Below, piece by piece: positions 34,022 to 42,381 of a stretch of DNA of 64,000 nucleotides. Source of the DNA: Algiphilus sp022763315 (GTDB lineage: Bacteria > Pseudomonadota > Gammaproteobacteria > Nevskiales > Nevskiaceae); assembly GCF_965249985.1 (NCBI RefSeq), contig NZ_OZ252280.1, one strand, 5' to 3'. The notes beneath the pieces are model-generated. The model was not told the origin of the DNA, made no database searches, and was given only the letters and a program-made list of their open reading frames with translations. The position numbers and the translations under genes are program-made. The first letter of the stretch is position 1. Every line of letters starts with the position of its first letter.

Positions 34022-36856
34022 ATGGACGTCATCCGCATCCGAGGCGCGCGCACGCACAATCTGAAGAATATCTCCGTCGATATTCCGCGCGACAAGCTGA
34101 CTGTGATCACCGGACTCTCGGGCTCCGGCAAGTCCAGTCTCGCCTTCGACACCCTCTATGCCGAAGGGCAGCGGCGTTATGTCGAGTCGCTGTCCGCCTA
34201 CGCGCGCCAGTTCCTGTCGATGATGCAGAAGCCGGACGTGGACTCCATCGAAGGTCTGTCGCCGGCGATTTCCATCGAGCAGAAATCGACCTCGCACAAC
34301 CCCCGTTCCACCGTGGGTACGGTGACCGAGGTACAGGACTACCTGCGGCTGCTGTTCGCGCGGGTCGGTACACCGCGCTGCCCGGACCACGATGTCGCAC
34401 TAGAGGCCATGGAGGTCTCGCAGATGGTCGACAGCGTGCTGCATATGGAAGATGGCTCGGCCTGGCTGCTGTGCGCGCCAGTCATCCGCGGCCGCAAGGG
34501 TGAACACCTGGATGTGTTCAACGGCATGCGCGCGCAGGGCTTCGTGCGTGCCCGCGTCGACGGCACGATCTACGAACTCGACGAGATCCCGCCGCTCAAC
34601 CGCAAGATCAAGCACGACATCGACATCGTGGTGGACCGTTTCAAGGTGCGCGAGGATCTGCGTCAGCGTCTGGCCGAATCCTTCGAAACGGCTCTGAAGG
34701 TCTCCGATGGCCTGGCCCATGTGGTGCCCTACAAACACGAAGGCGAGGAGCAGACCTTTTCCTCGCGCATGGCCTGCCCGCACTGCGGTTACGCGCTGTC
34801 CGAACTCGAACCCCGCCTGTTCTCCTTCAACGCCCCCCACGGCGCCTGCGAGGAATGCGATGGCCTCGGCCAGCAGCAGGTGTTCGACCCGGAGCGGGTG
34901 GTCGCCCACCCCGAGTTGTCGCTGGCCGGCGGCGCGATTCGTGGCTGGGACCGGCGCAACCCCTACTACTGGGCGCTGCTCAAGAGCCTCGCCGAGCACG
35001 CCGACATCGACCTCGATCAGCCCTTCGGCGAACTGCCCGAGGCGCAGCAGCAACTGCTGCTCTACGGCAGCGGCGAGGAGCGCATCCGCTTCCACTATCC
35101 CGGCACACGCGGGCGCTCGGTCACCAAGACGCACCGCTTCGAGGGCATCCTCGCCAATCTGCAGCGCCGCTACCGCGAGACCGAGTCCGAGGCCGTGCGC
35201 GAGGAGCTGGCGCGCTTCCTGTCCGACAAACCCTGTCCTGCCTGCAACGGCGAACGGCTGAACCGCGCGGCGCGCCACGTCTTTGTCGCCGGACGGCGGC
35301 TTCCCGAACTGACGCAGATGTCCATCCGCGACGCCGAAGCGTGGTTTACCGACCTCGATCTGCCCGGCCATCGCGGCCGCATCGCGGACAAGATCGTCAA
35401 GGAGATCGTCGACCGCCTGGGCTTTCTCAACAACGTCGGCCTGGACTATCTGAACCTGGCGCGCAGCGCCGACACGCTTTCCGGTGGCGAGGCGCAACGC
35501 ATTCGTCTGGCCAGCCAGATCGGCGCCGGCCTGGTGGGCGTGATGTATGTCCTGGACGAACCCAGCATTGGCCTGCATCAGCGCGACAATCAACGCCTGC
35601 TCAACACCCTGTTCCGGCTGCGTGATCTGGGCAACACCGTGCTGGTCGTCGAGCACGATGAAGAGGCCATCCGCAGCGCGGATCACGTGCTCGATATCGG
35701 CCCCGGCGCCGGCGTGCATGGCGGCGCCGTGGTCGCGGAAGGCACGCCGGAAGCCATCGCGCGGAATACAGAGTCCTGGACCGGCAAGTATCTGGCCGGC
35801 ACCGAGGCCATCGCCGTGCCGAGCCGACGCCACAAGCCGAAGAGCGACCGCTGGCTGAATCTGCGCGGCTGTCGCGGCCACAACCTCAAGGAGGTGGACG
35901 CCGAGATTCCGCTCGGACTGTTCACCTGCGTCACCGGCGTGTCCGGTTCCGGCAAGTCCACGCTGATCAACGACACCCTCTATGCCGCCACCGCGCGCGA
36001 GCTCAACGGCGCCGCGCTGCAGCCTGCCCCCTTCCGCGCCATCGAGGGCATGCAACACCTCGACAAGGTCATCGACATCAATCAGGCTCCCATTGGCCGC
36101 ACACCGCGTTCGAATCCCGCGACCTACACCGGCCTCTTCACCATCATTCGCGAACTCTTTGCCGGCGTACCGGAGGCGCGCGCCCGCGGTTATACGCCCG
36201 GCCGCTTCTCCTTCAACGTGAAGGGCGGACGTTGCGAATCCTGCCAGGGCGATGGCGTCATCAAGGTGGAGATGCACTTCCTGCCGGATGTCTACGTCAC
36301 CTGCGACGTCTGCGAAGGGCGGCGCTACAACCGCGAGACGCTGGAGATCCTCTACAAAGGCAAATCCATCAACCAGGTGCTGGACATGACGGTGGAGGAA
36401 GCCACGGATTTCTTTGCCCCCGTGCCCTCGTTGCACCGCAAGCTGCAGACCCTGATGGAGGTGGGGCTGTCCTATGTGACCCTCGGACAGCGCGCGACCA
36501 CGCTCTCCGGCGGTGAGGCGCAACGCGTCAAGCTGGCACGGGAGCTGGCCAAGCGCAGCACCGGGCAGACGCTCTACATCCTCGATGAGCCCACCACCGG
36601 CCTGCATTTCCATGATGTGGCGCAGTTGCTCAAGGTCATCGAGACCCTGCGCGATGCCGGCAATACCGTGGTGGTCATCGAACACAATCTGGATGTCATC
36701 AAGCGTGCCGACTGGCTCATCGACCTCGGTCCCGAAGGCGGCGACGGCGGTGGCGAGATCGTTGCCTCGGGCAGCCCGGAGGCTGTGGCCACGGTGGAAC
36801 GCTCCCATACCGGCCGCTTTCTGGCGCCCATGCTCAAGCTCCGCGAGACGGCTTGA
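34022..36856 (+). CDS. uvrA: Excinuclease ABC subunit A
   Basis: A 944-residue UvrA, normal length. Two ABC modules: Walker A GLSGSGKSS near residue 31 and GVSGSGKST in the second half, signatures LSGGEAQRI and LSGGEAQRV, and Walker B LDEPSIGLH and LDEPTTGLH. Both zinc modules are visible: CPHC...CEEC and CESC...CDVC. Recognises bulky DNA lesions and loads UvrB. The ATG at 34022 gives the canonical MDVIRIRGARTHNLKN; the frame is open upstream but not conserved. Confidence 0.98.
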   Translation: MDVIRIRGARTHNLKNISVDIPRDKLTVITGLSGSGKSSLAFDTLYAEGQRRYVESLSAYARQFLSMMQKPDVDSIEGLSPAISIEQKSTSHNPRSTVGTVTEVQDYLRLLFARVGTPRCPDHDVALEAMEVSQMVDSVLHMEDGSAWLLCAPVIRGRKGEHLDVFNGMRAQGFVRARVDGTIYELDEIPPLNRKIKHDIDIVVDRFKVREDLRQRLAESFETALKVSDGLAHVVPYKHEGEEQTFSSRMACPHCGYALSELEPRLFSFNAPHGACEECDGLGQQQVFDPERVVAHPELSLAGGAIRGWDRRNPYYWALLKSLAEHADIDLDQPFGELPEAQQQLLLYGSGEERIRFHYPGTRGRSVTKTHRFEGILANLQRRYRETESEAVREELARFLSDKPCPACNGERLNRAARHVFVAGRRLPELTQMSIRDAEAWFTDLDLPGHRGRIADKIVKEIVDRLGFLNNVGLDYLNLARSADTLSGGEAQRIRLASQIGAGLVGVMYVLDEPSIGLHQRDNQRLLNTLFRLRDLGNTVLVVEHDEEAIRSADHVLDIGPGAGVHGGAVVAEGTPEAIARNTESWTGKYLAGTEAIAVPSRRHKPKSDRWLNLRGCRGHNLKEVDAEIPLGLFTCVTGVSGSGKSTLINDTLYAATARELNGAALQPAPFRAIEGMQHLDKVIDINQAPIGRTPRSNPATYTGLFTIIRELFAGVPEARARGYTPGRFSFNVKGGRCESCQGDGVIKVEMHFLPDVYVTCDVCEGRRYNRETLEILYKGKSINQVLDMTVEEATDFFAPVPSLHRKLQTLMEVGLSYVTLGQRATTLSGGEAQRVKLARELAKRSTGQTLYILDEPTTGLHFHDVAQLLKVIETLRDAGNTVVVIEHNLDVIKRADWLIDLGPEGGDGGGEIVASGSPEAVATVERSHTGRFLAPMLKLRETA

Positions 36857-36862
36857 AGCGGG

Positions 36863-36876
36863 CCGCCGATCGGCGG
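36863..36876 (+). terminator. GC palindrome after uvrA
   Basis: A perfect 14-base self-complementary sequence (CCGCCGATCGGCGG) begins six bases after the uvrA stop. It has no T-run and a minimal loop, so it is at best a weak pause or terminator before the DUF1302 genes. Confidence 0.3.
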
Positions 36877-36998
36877 AGACAGGGCGTCGCACAGACTGCT
36901 TCGGTACAATGGGGAGAGTCACAACTGAACGATCGGTCGGTGCGCGCTCGAGGCGCGGGACCGTCGGCACCTTCCCACGCTAGAAAAGGACTTCGACG

Positions 36999-39479
36999 AT
37001 GCGTAGCCGCGCGCGCCTGAGTACTGCCGCCGCGATGGTGGCAACCACCGCTCTCTGGACTGCCCCTGCTCTGGGCCTCAATTTCCAGTACGGCGACAAC
37101 ACCTCGGTGGTGATCAATACCAACATCGTGGCCGGCGCCGCCTGGCGCATCAGTGGGCGCTCCGACGACCTGGTCGGCAAATCGAATCTCGACCCCAATG
37201 TCTGCAGCGGCGCGCTGCAGTCCTGTCAGGGGTTGTTCCGCCTGGAGACGGCGCCGGCAGAGGCGCTCCGCAATGCGCCAGGCATGCCGAGCGTCAACTT
37301 CGACGATGGCAATCTGAACTACAACCGCGGCGACATCGTGCAGGCGCCGTTCCGCATCAATCAGGACGTCAACATCCAGAACGGCGACTTCGGTTTCTTC
37401 GCACGCTGGCTGTATTTCTACGACTTCGAGAACAACGATTTCACGCAGTTCAGCCCCAATCGCATCACGCCCGACAACGTCAACGCGGTGGGTCAGCGCG
37501 GCGACCCGGCGGCGAATCGCTTCTTTGATCAGGTTTTCGGAGCGGGTGGCGTCGTGCGCAACAAGCGCCAGCAAGGCCGCACCCTGGAGCAGGTCGGCAC
37601 CGACTTTCAGCTGCTCGACTTCAATTTCTACGGCAGCCTGCCCTTCTTCGGCGACCGTGACCTGCGCTTCCGCATCGGCCGGCAGACGGTGAACTGGGGC
37701 GAATCCACGGTATTGGTGGTCAACAGTGTCAATCAGGCCAACCCGGCCAACGTCAACAACCTGTTCCGGACCGGCTTCACCCTGGACGAAGTCTTCACCC
37801 CGGTGGGCATGGCCTTTGTCAGCACCAACATCACCAACACGCTGTCACTGGAAGCCTATTACCAGTACGAATGGGATGCCGTGGAAATCCCGCCGCCGGG
37901 CGGCTTCTTTTCCTTCCTCGACCTGGGGACGCCGAACATCGGCCCCTCGGTCAACGCCAGCTTCGGCGGGTCGGCGGAGGATCCGCAGGCGATTGGCTCG
38001 CCGCTGAACAGCCCGCTGGCGCTGATCACGCCGACTTCGGCCACGATTCCCAAGCTGCCCGATAACAAGCCGCGTGATCAGGGTCAGTACGGCGTCGGCA
38101 TGAAGTGGTTCCTCCCCAACCTGAACTTCGGCACCGAGTTCGGCTTCTTCTTCATGAATTACCACTCGAAGCTGCCGTACGCGGATTTCTACGCGGTGGA
38201 CGCCAGCTGCGCCCGCGCCGAAGGCAACGCCATGGGCATGGATGCCACCAACACCCTGGAATTCCTGCAGGTCTGCCCCAACCTGCCGGCAGCCCAGGCA
38301 GCGGCGCCCCTGGTGGCGGATCTGCTTGCCCTCACCGCACGCCGACCCGGCACCCTGGCCGACTATGGCCTGGGCAGCCTGGGGGCGCTGCTGCCAGCGC
38401 TGGGCAATTTGCTTACTCCGGACCCGGACGCGCCGCTATCCGACGCAGTGGGCTTCGACACCGCACGCATCCAGCTGACCTATCCCGAAGATCGCAAGAT
38501 GTTCGGCTTCAGCTTCAACACGCCCGCGGGCGCCGACTATTCGCTGCAGGGCGAGATCGCCTACCGGCCCAACCTGCCGCTGCAGATTTCGGTCATTGAC
38601 CTTGCCTTTGCCGCCTTTGGCCCCTCCTTGACGGCCTGCCATCGCCAGGAACTCGGCTGCAACGGATCAACCGCCGGCGTGAGCTTCGACGAGAACGGCG
38701 ATCGCGTCATCTTCGACGACAATGACTTCGTCGATGAGAACGGCGACAACCCCTACCCCGATACGGTCAATCTGATCGTGGGCGCAGCGCCGGGCTCGGC
38801 GCGTTCCTTCCCGAACTTCGTACTTCCTTACCGCGGCCAGGCTATTGGCGAAAACGCCCCCAACGGCTTCATTCGCGGCTGGGAGCCGTTCGACGTGCTG
38901 CAGTACAACCTGGGCGCAACGCGCGTCTACGGCCAGTCCGAAGCCTTCCTCGGCGCGGACCAGATCATCATGATCTATGAGCTGGGCGCGACGCATATTC
39001 CCAGCCTGCCCAGCTTTGACCGCCTGCAGATCGAAGGCCCGCTCTCTGGCACCACGCACGCCAGCGCCGGCGCGGACGGCAGCGGCGCCGACGGCTCGCG
39101 GCTGGCCTGTTCGACCAACCCCACCTGCTCGATTGGCCCCGATGGACTGCGCTTCAACCCCTATCAGGCCAAGCGCGATCAGTTTGCGCACGCCTTCTCC
39201 TGGGGCTATCGCATCGTCTCGATCATCCGCTACGACTCGGTACTGCCTGGGCTGTCGATCGAACCGACCTTGATTTGGGGCCACGACATCAACGGCAATT
39301 CGCCAGGACCGGGTGGCAACTTCGTCGAGGGCCGCAAAACGCTGAACTCCACCTTCCAGTTCCGCTACAAGACGGCCTACTCCTTCAACATCTCCTACCA
39401 GCTGTTCACCGGCGGTGGCGCCAACCACCTGCTGCGCGACCGCGACAATCTCGGATTCTTCTTCCGCTATCAGTTCTAA
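36999..39479 (+). CDS. DUF1302 family outer-membrane protein, copy 1
   Basis: An 826-residue exported protein: signal peptide 1–26 ending APALG, then the DUF1302 body rich in aromatic beta strands (WLYFYDFENNDF, GRQTVNWGESTVL, FGTEFGFFFMNYHSKLPY) and ending in a C-terminal aromatic residue (FFFRYQF), the usual outer-membrane beta-barrel insertion signal. DUF1302 genes are commonly paired with DUF1329 lipid-handling genes and linked to steroid, polyester or hydrocarbon use; neither activity is proved here. The ATG at 36999 follows GAAAAGGA by about eight bases. A closely similar second copy lies 201 bases downstream. Confidence 0.9.
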   Translation: MRSRARLSTAAAMVATTALWTAPALGLNFQYGDNTSVVINTNIVAGAAWRISGRSDDLVGKSNLDPNVCSGALQSCQGLFRLETAPAEALRNAPGMPSVNFDDGNLNYNRGDIVQAPFRINQDVNIQNGDFGFFARWLYFYDFENNDFTQFSPNRITPDNVNAVGQRGDPAANRFFDQVFGAGGVVRNKRQQGRTLEQVGTDFQLLDFNFYGSLPFFGDRDLRFRIGRQTVNWGESTVLVVNSVNQANPANVNNLFRTGFTLDEVFTPVGMAFVSTNITNTLSLEAYYQYEWDAVEIPPPGGFFSFLDLGTPNIGPSVNASFGGSAEDPQAIGSPLNSPLALITPTSATIPKLPDNKPRDQGQYGVGMKWFLPNLNFGTEFGFFFMNYHSKLPYADFYAVDASCARAEGNAMGMDATNTLEFLQVCPNLPAAQAAAPLVADLLALTARRPGTLADYGLGSLGALLPALGNLLTPDPDAPLSDAVGFDTARIQLTYPEDRKMFGFSFNTPAGADYSLQGEIAYRPNLPLQISVIDLAFAAFGPSLTACHRQELGCNGSTAGVSFDENGDRVIFDDNDFVDENGDNPYPDTVNLIVGAAPGSARSFPNFVLPYRGQAIGENAPNGFIRGWEPFDVLQYNLGATRVYGQSEAFLGADQIIMIYELGATHIPSLPSFDRLQIEGPLSGTTHASAGADGSGADGSRLACSTNPTCSIGPDGLRFNPYQAKRDQFAHAFSWGYRIVSIIRYDSVLPGLSIEPTLIWGHDINGNSPGPGGNFVEGRKTLNSTFQFRYKTAYSFNISYQLFTGGGANHLLRDRDNLGFFFRYQF

Positions 39480-39594
39480 GTCGTCCCCCCCGAACCAAAA
39501 AGCCCTTCACACGGGCGCAGGGTTGTGTAAGCATTCGGTCAGGACGCCTGATTGACCGCTCGTTTGGTTCATCCGGCCCCACACCAAAGCGATA

Positions 39595-39615
39595 GCGCCG
39601 GCCACGAGCCGGCGC
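39595..39615 (+). other. Intergenic hairpin A between the DUF1302 genes
   Basis: A perfect 8-bp stem (GCGCCGGC / GCCGGCGC) with a 5-base loop, 116 bases after the first DUF1302 stop. No T-run follows. Confidence 0.6.
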
Positions 39616-39633
39616 ACGATGCGAAACGGAGCG

Positions 39634-39654
39634 GGTGCCGCGTTGGGCGGCACC
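39634..39654 (+). other. Intergenic hairpin B before DUF1302 copy 2
   Basis: A second perfect 8-bp stem (GGTGCCGC / GCGGCACC) with a 5-base loop, 18 bases after hairpin A and 26 bases before the ATG of the second DUF1302 gene. With hairpin A it forms a tandem structure in the leader, suitable for mRNA stabilisation or partial termination between the two genes. Confidence 0.6.
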
Positions 39655-39680
39655 AACAACCTTGTAGAAGGGGGAGACAG

Positions 39681-42278
39681 ATGATTCAGGGTGACGCAGA
39701 TACCCGCCGGCGCGCGTCCCTGCGACGCGCGTGCCTGGCATTGGGCTGCCTGGTGGCGGCCAGCCCGGCATGGGGTGCCAATTTCAGGTTGAGCGACGAC
39801 CTCGACCTGCAGATCAATACCAACATCATTGCTGGCACGGCCTGGCGCATCAACGGACGCTCGACCGATCTGGTCGGCAAGTCGAATCTCGATTCGGGGG
39901 TCTGCGCTCGACAGTTCCAGTCCTGCCAGGGCCTGTCGCGCGAACAGTCCTATCCAGCCGAACGTCTGGCCGGTGCGCCTGGCGCCCCCAGCGTCAATGG
40001 TGACGATGGCAATCTGAACTATGACCAGTGGGACATTGTTCAGGCGCCTTTCCGCATCAATCAGGACTTCACGCTCAGCTTCGGCAATTTCGGGATTTTC
40101 GGCCGCTGGCTGTGGTTCTACGATTTCGAAAACAACGATTTCACCGAATTCGCGCCCAACCGCATCACGCCGGACAACGTGGACGATGTCGTCATCACCG
40201 ATGACCCACGTATTTCCAACCGGTATCTGGACGCCGTGTTCAGCGCGGGCGCCCCCGTGCGCAGCAAGCGTACCCAGGGCCGCACGCTGTCCCAGATCGG
40301 CACCAATTTCCAGCTGCTCGACCTCAACTTCTTCGGCCGCATTCCGCTCGATCTGCCCGTCATCGGCGAGAAGGATCTGATTTTCCGCCTCGGCCGGCAG
40401 ACGGTGAACTGGGGCGAATCCACCGTGCTGGTCATCAACAGTGTCAACCAGGCCAACCCGGCCAACGTCAACAACCTGTTCCGCACCGGCTTCACCCTGG
40501 ACGAAGTGTTCACGCCGGTGGGCATGGCCTTTGCCAGCATCAACCTGACCAACACACTGTCACTCGAGGCCTATTATCAGTACGAGTGGGATAGCGTTGA
40601 GATTCCGCCGCAGGGCAGCTTCTTCAGCTTCCTTGACTTCGGCACGCCCAATGTCGGTCAGCGTCCGCAATCGGACCGACTGGCGCCGGGGGCCTTTGAT
40701 GGCCGGACCCGCTTCCCCGACGATGAAGTGGTGGTGGGCTCCTTCAACTCCAGTTTTGGCGGTGCGGCCGAGGATCCCTTCTTCCTGGGCGCCAACCTGG
40801 ACAACGCGCTGAGCACGCTGACCCCGACCACCGCCAGCATTCCGCGTCTGCCAGATGACAAGGCCAGCGATCAGGGACAATGGGGTGTGGGCCTGAAGTG
40901 GTTCCTGCCGAATCTCAACTTCGGCACTGAGTTCGGCTTCTTCTTCATGAACTACCACTCGAAGTTGCCCTATCTCAATGCCTATTCCACCTCGGCCAGC
41001 TGCGCCCGGCCAGCGGGCAACCCGCAGGGCCTGAGTCCCACCACCACGACCGAGTTCCTTCAGGCCTGCGATAACATTCCGCTCGCCTTCAATACCCGGG
41101 GCGCCGTACAGCTGGCCCTGGACCTGGTCAGCCTCGCCACGCGACGGCCGGGCGTGCTCACCGAATTGGGGCTGGTCAATCTGGGCGCCGTACAGGGGCT
41201 GACCAACCTGCTGTCCGGAGATCCGACCCAGCCGGTCGACAGCATCATCAACTTCGATGACATCCGCTTCCAGCTCGAGTATCCGGAAGACCGGAGAATG
41301 TTCGGCTTCAGCTTCAACACACCGGCGGGCTCGGATTACTCGCTGCAGGGCGAAGTGGCCTACCGACCGAATCTCCCGCTGCAGGTCTCCTTCACGGACG
41401 TCGCCTTTGCGGCCCTCGGCCCGTCGCTGTCGGAATGCCACCGCCAGGAAGTAGGCTGCGCCGGCGCCTCCGCCGCGGAAGGCTTCAATGCCGATGGCGA
41501 GCGCGTGATCTACGACCAGAACAACTTCGTCAACGGCAACGGCGAGAACCCCTATCCGGACACGATCAATCTGGCTGTGGGTGCGCTGCCCGGCGTAGCG
41601 CGCGCCTTCCCCAACTTCATCCTGCCTTATCGTGGCCAGGACATCGGCACCAACCCGGCGGGCAGTTTCATCCGTGGTTGGGAACCCTTCGACGTGCTGC
41701 AGTACAACCTGGGCGCAACGCGCGTCTATGGTCAGTCGGAGTCCATCCTCGGCGCCGATCAGATCATCATGATCTATGAGGTGGGCGCGACCCACATTCC
41801 GGACTTCCCGGACTTTGATCAGCTCCAGATTCAGGGCCCGGACCGCCAGACCACGCACGCCAGCGCGGGCGCTGACGGCAGCGGTGCCGACGGCTCACGA
41901 CTAGCCTGCTCGACCAACCCCGCCTGTTCGGTCGGCGTGGACGGCCTGCGCTTCAATCCCTTCCAGGCCAAGCGCAGTGAGTTCGCACACAGCTTCTCGT
42001 GGGGTTATCGCATCGTCTCGATCATCCGCTATGACTCGGTGCTGCCCGGGCTGTCGATCGAACCGACCCTCATCTGGGGCCACGACATCAATGGCAACGC
42101 GCCGGGACCGGGCGGTAACTTCGTTGAAGGCCGCAAGACGCTGAACTCCACCTTCCAGTTCCGCTACAAGACGGCCTACTCCTTCAACGTTTCTTACCAG
42201 CTGTTCACCGGCGGTGGCGCCAACCACGTGCTGCGTGACCGCGACAATCTCGGCTTCTTCTTCCGCGTACAGTTCTAG
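39681..42278 (+). CDS. DUF1302 family outer-membrane protein, copy 2
   Basis: An 865-residue paralogue of the preceding protein: signal peptide (LRRACLALGCLVAASPAWG), the same strand landmarks (GRQTVNWGESTVL, FGTEFGFFFMNYHSKLPY) and the same aromatic C-terminus (FFFRVQF). It has about 26 extra residues after FGTPNVG (Pro/Asp/Arg-rich, near base 40,665–40,745) relative to copy 1. Long exact DNA identities with copy 1 mark a duplication. The ATG at 39681 is set by the GGGGGAG ribosome site eight bases upstream. Confidence 0.9.
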   Translation: MIQGDADTRRRASLRRACLALGCLVAASPAWGANFRLSDDLDLQINTNIIAGTAWRINGRSTDLVGKSNLDSGVCARQFQSCQGLSREQSYPAERLAGAPGAPSVNGDDGNLNYDQWDIVQAPFRINQDFTLSFGNFGIFGRWLWFYDFENNDFTEFAPNRITPDNVDDVVITDDPRISNRYLDAVFSAGAPVRSKRTQGRTLSQIGTNFQLLDLNFFGRIPLDLPVIGEKDLIFRLGRQTVNWGESTVLVINSVNQANPANVNNLFRTGFTLDEVFTPVGMAFASINLTNTLSLEAYYQYEWDSVEIPPQGSFFSFLDFGTPNVGQRPQSDRLAPGAFDGRTRFPDDEVVVGSFNSSFGGAAEDPFFLGANLDNALSTLTPTTASIPRLPDDKASDQGQWGVGLKWFLPNLNFGTEFGFFFMNYHSKLPYLNAYSTSASCARPAGNPQGLSPTTTTEFLQACDNIPLAFNTRGAVQLALDLVSLATRRPGVLTELGLVNLGAVQGLTNLLSGDPTQPVDSIINFDDIRFQLEYPEDRRMFGFSFNTPAGSDYSLQGEVAYRPNLPLQVSFTDVAFAALGPSLSECHRQEVGCAGASAAEGFNADGERVIYDQNNFVNGNGENPYPDTINLAVGALPGVARAFPNFILPYRGQDIGTNPAGSFIRGWEPFDVLQYNLGATRVYGQSESILGADQIIMIYEVGATHIPDFPDFDQLQIQGPDRQTTHASAGADGSGADGSRLACSTNPACSVGVDGLRFNPFQAKRSEFAHSFSWGYRIVSIIRYDSVLPGLSIEPTLIWGHDINGNAPGPGGNFVEGRKTLNSTFQFRYKTAYSFNVSYQLFTGGGANHVLRDRDNLGFFFRVQF

Positions 42279-42306
42279 AAGCACGCCACCCGTAAAACGC
42301 TTGGGG

Positions 42307-42334
42307 CCCCGGTGCAACAGCACCGGGGTTTTTT
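42307..42334 (+). terminator. Rho-independent terminator after DUF1302 copy 2
   Basis: A 9-bp perfect stem (CCCCGGTGC / GCACCGGGG), loop AACA and a run of six T, 28 bases after the stop codon. A textbook intrinsic terminator. It also lies 48 bases beyond the stop of the converging GGDEF/EAL gene and may serve it weakly. Confidence 0.95.
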
Positions 42335-42381
42335 CTTGGGAATCGCTCAGGGCACCGGCGCCGCTTCGCCGGACGTCCTTC

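Noticed and set aside
34400..36970. 856-codon open frame on the minus strand
   Set aside because: Antisense to uvrA, no domain, composition typical of a shadow frame.
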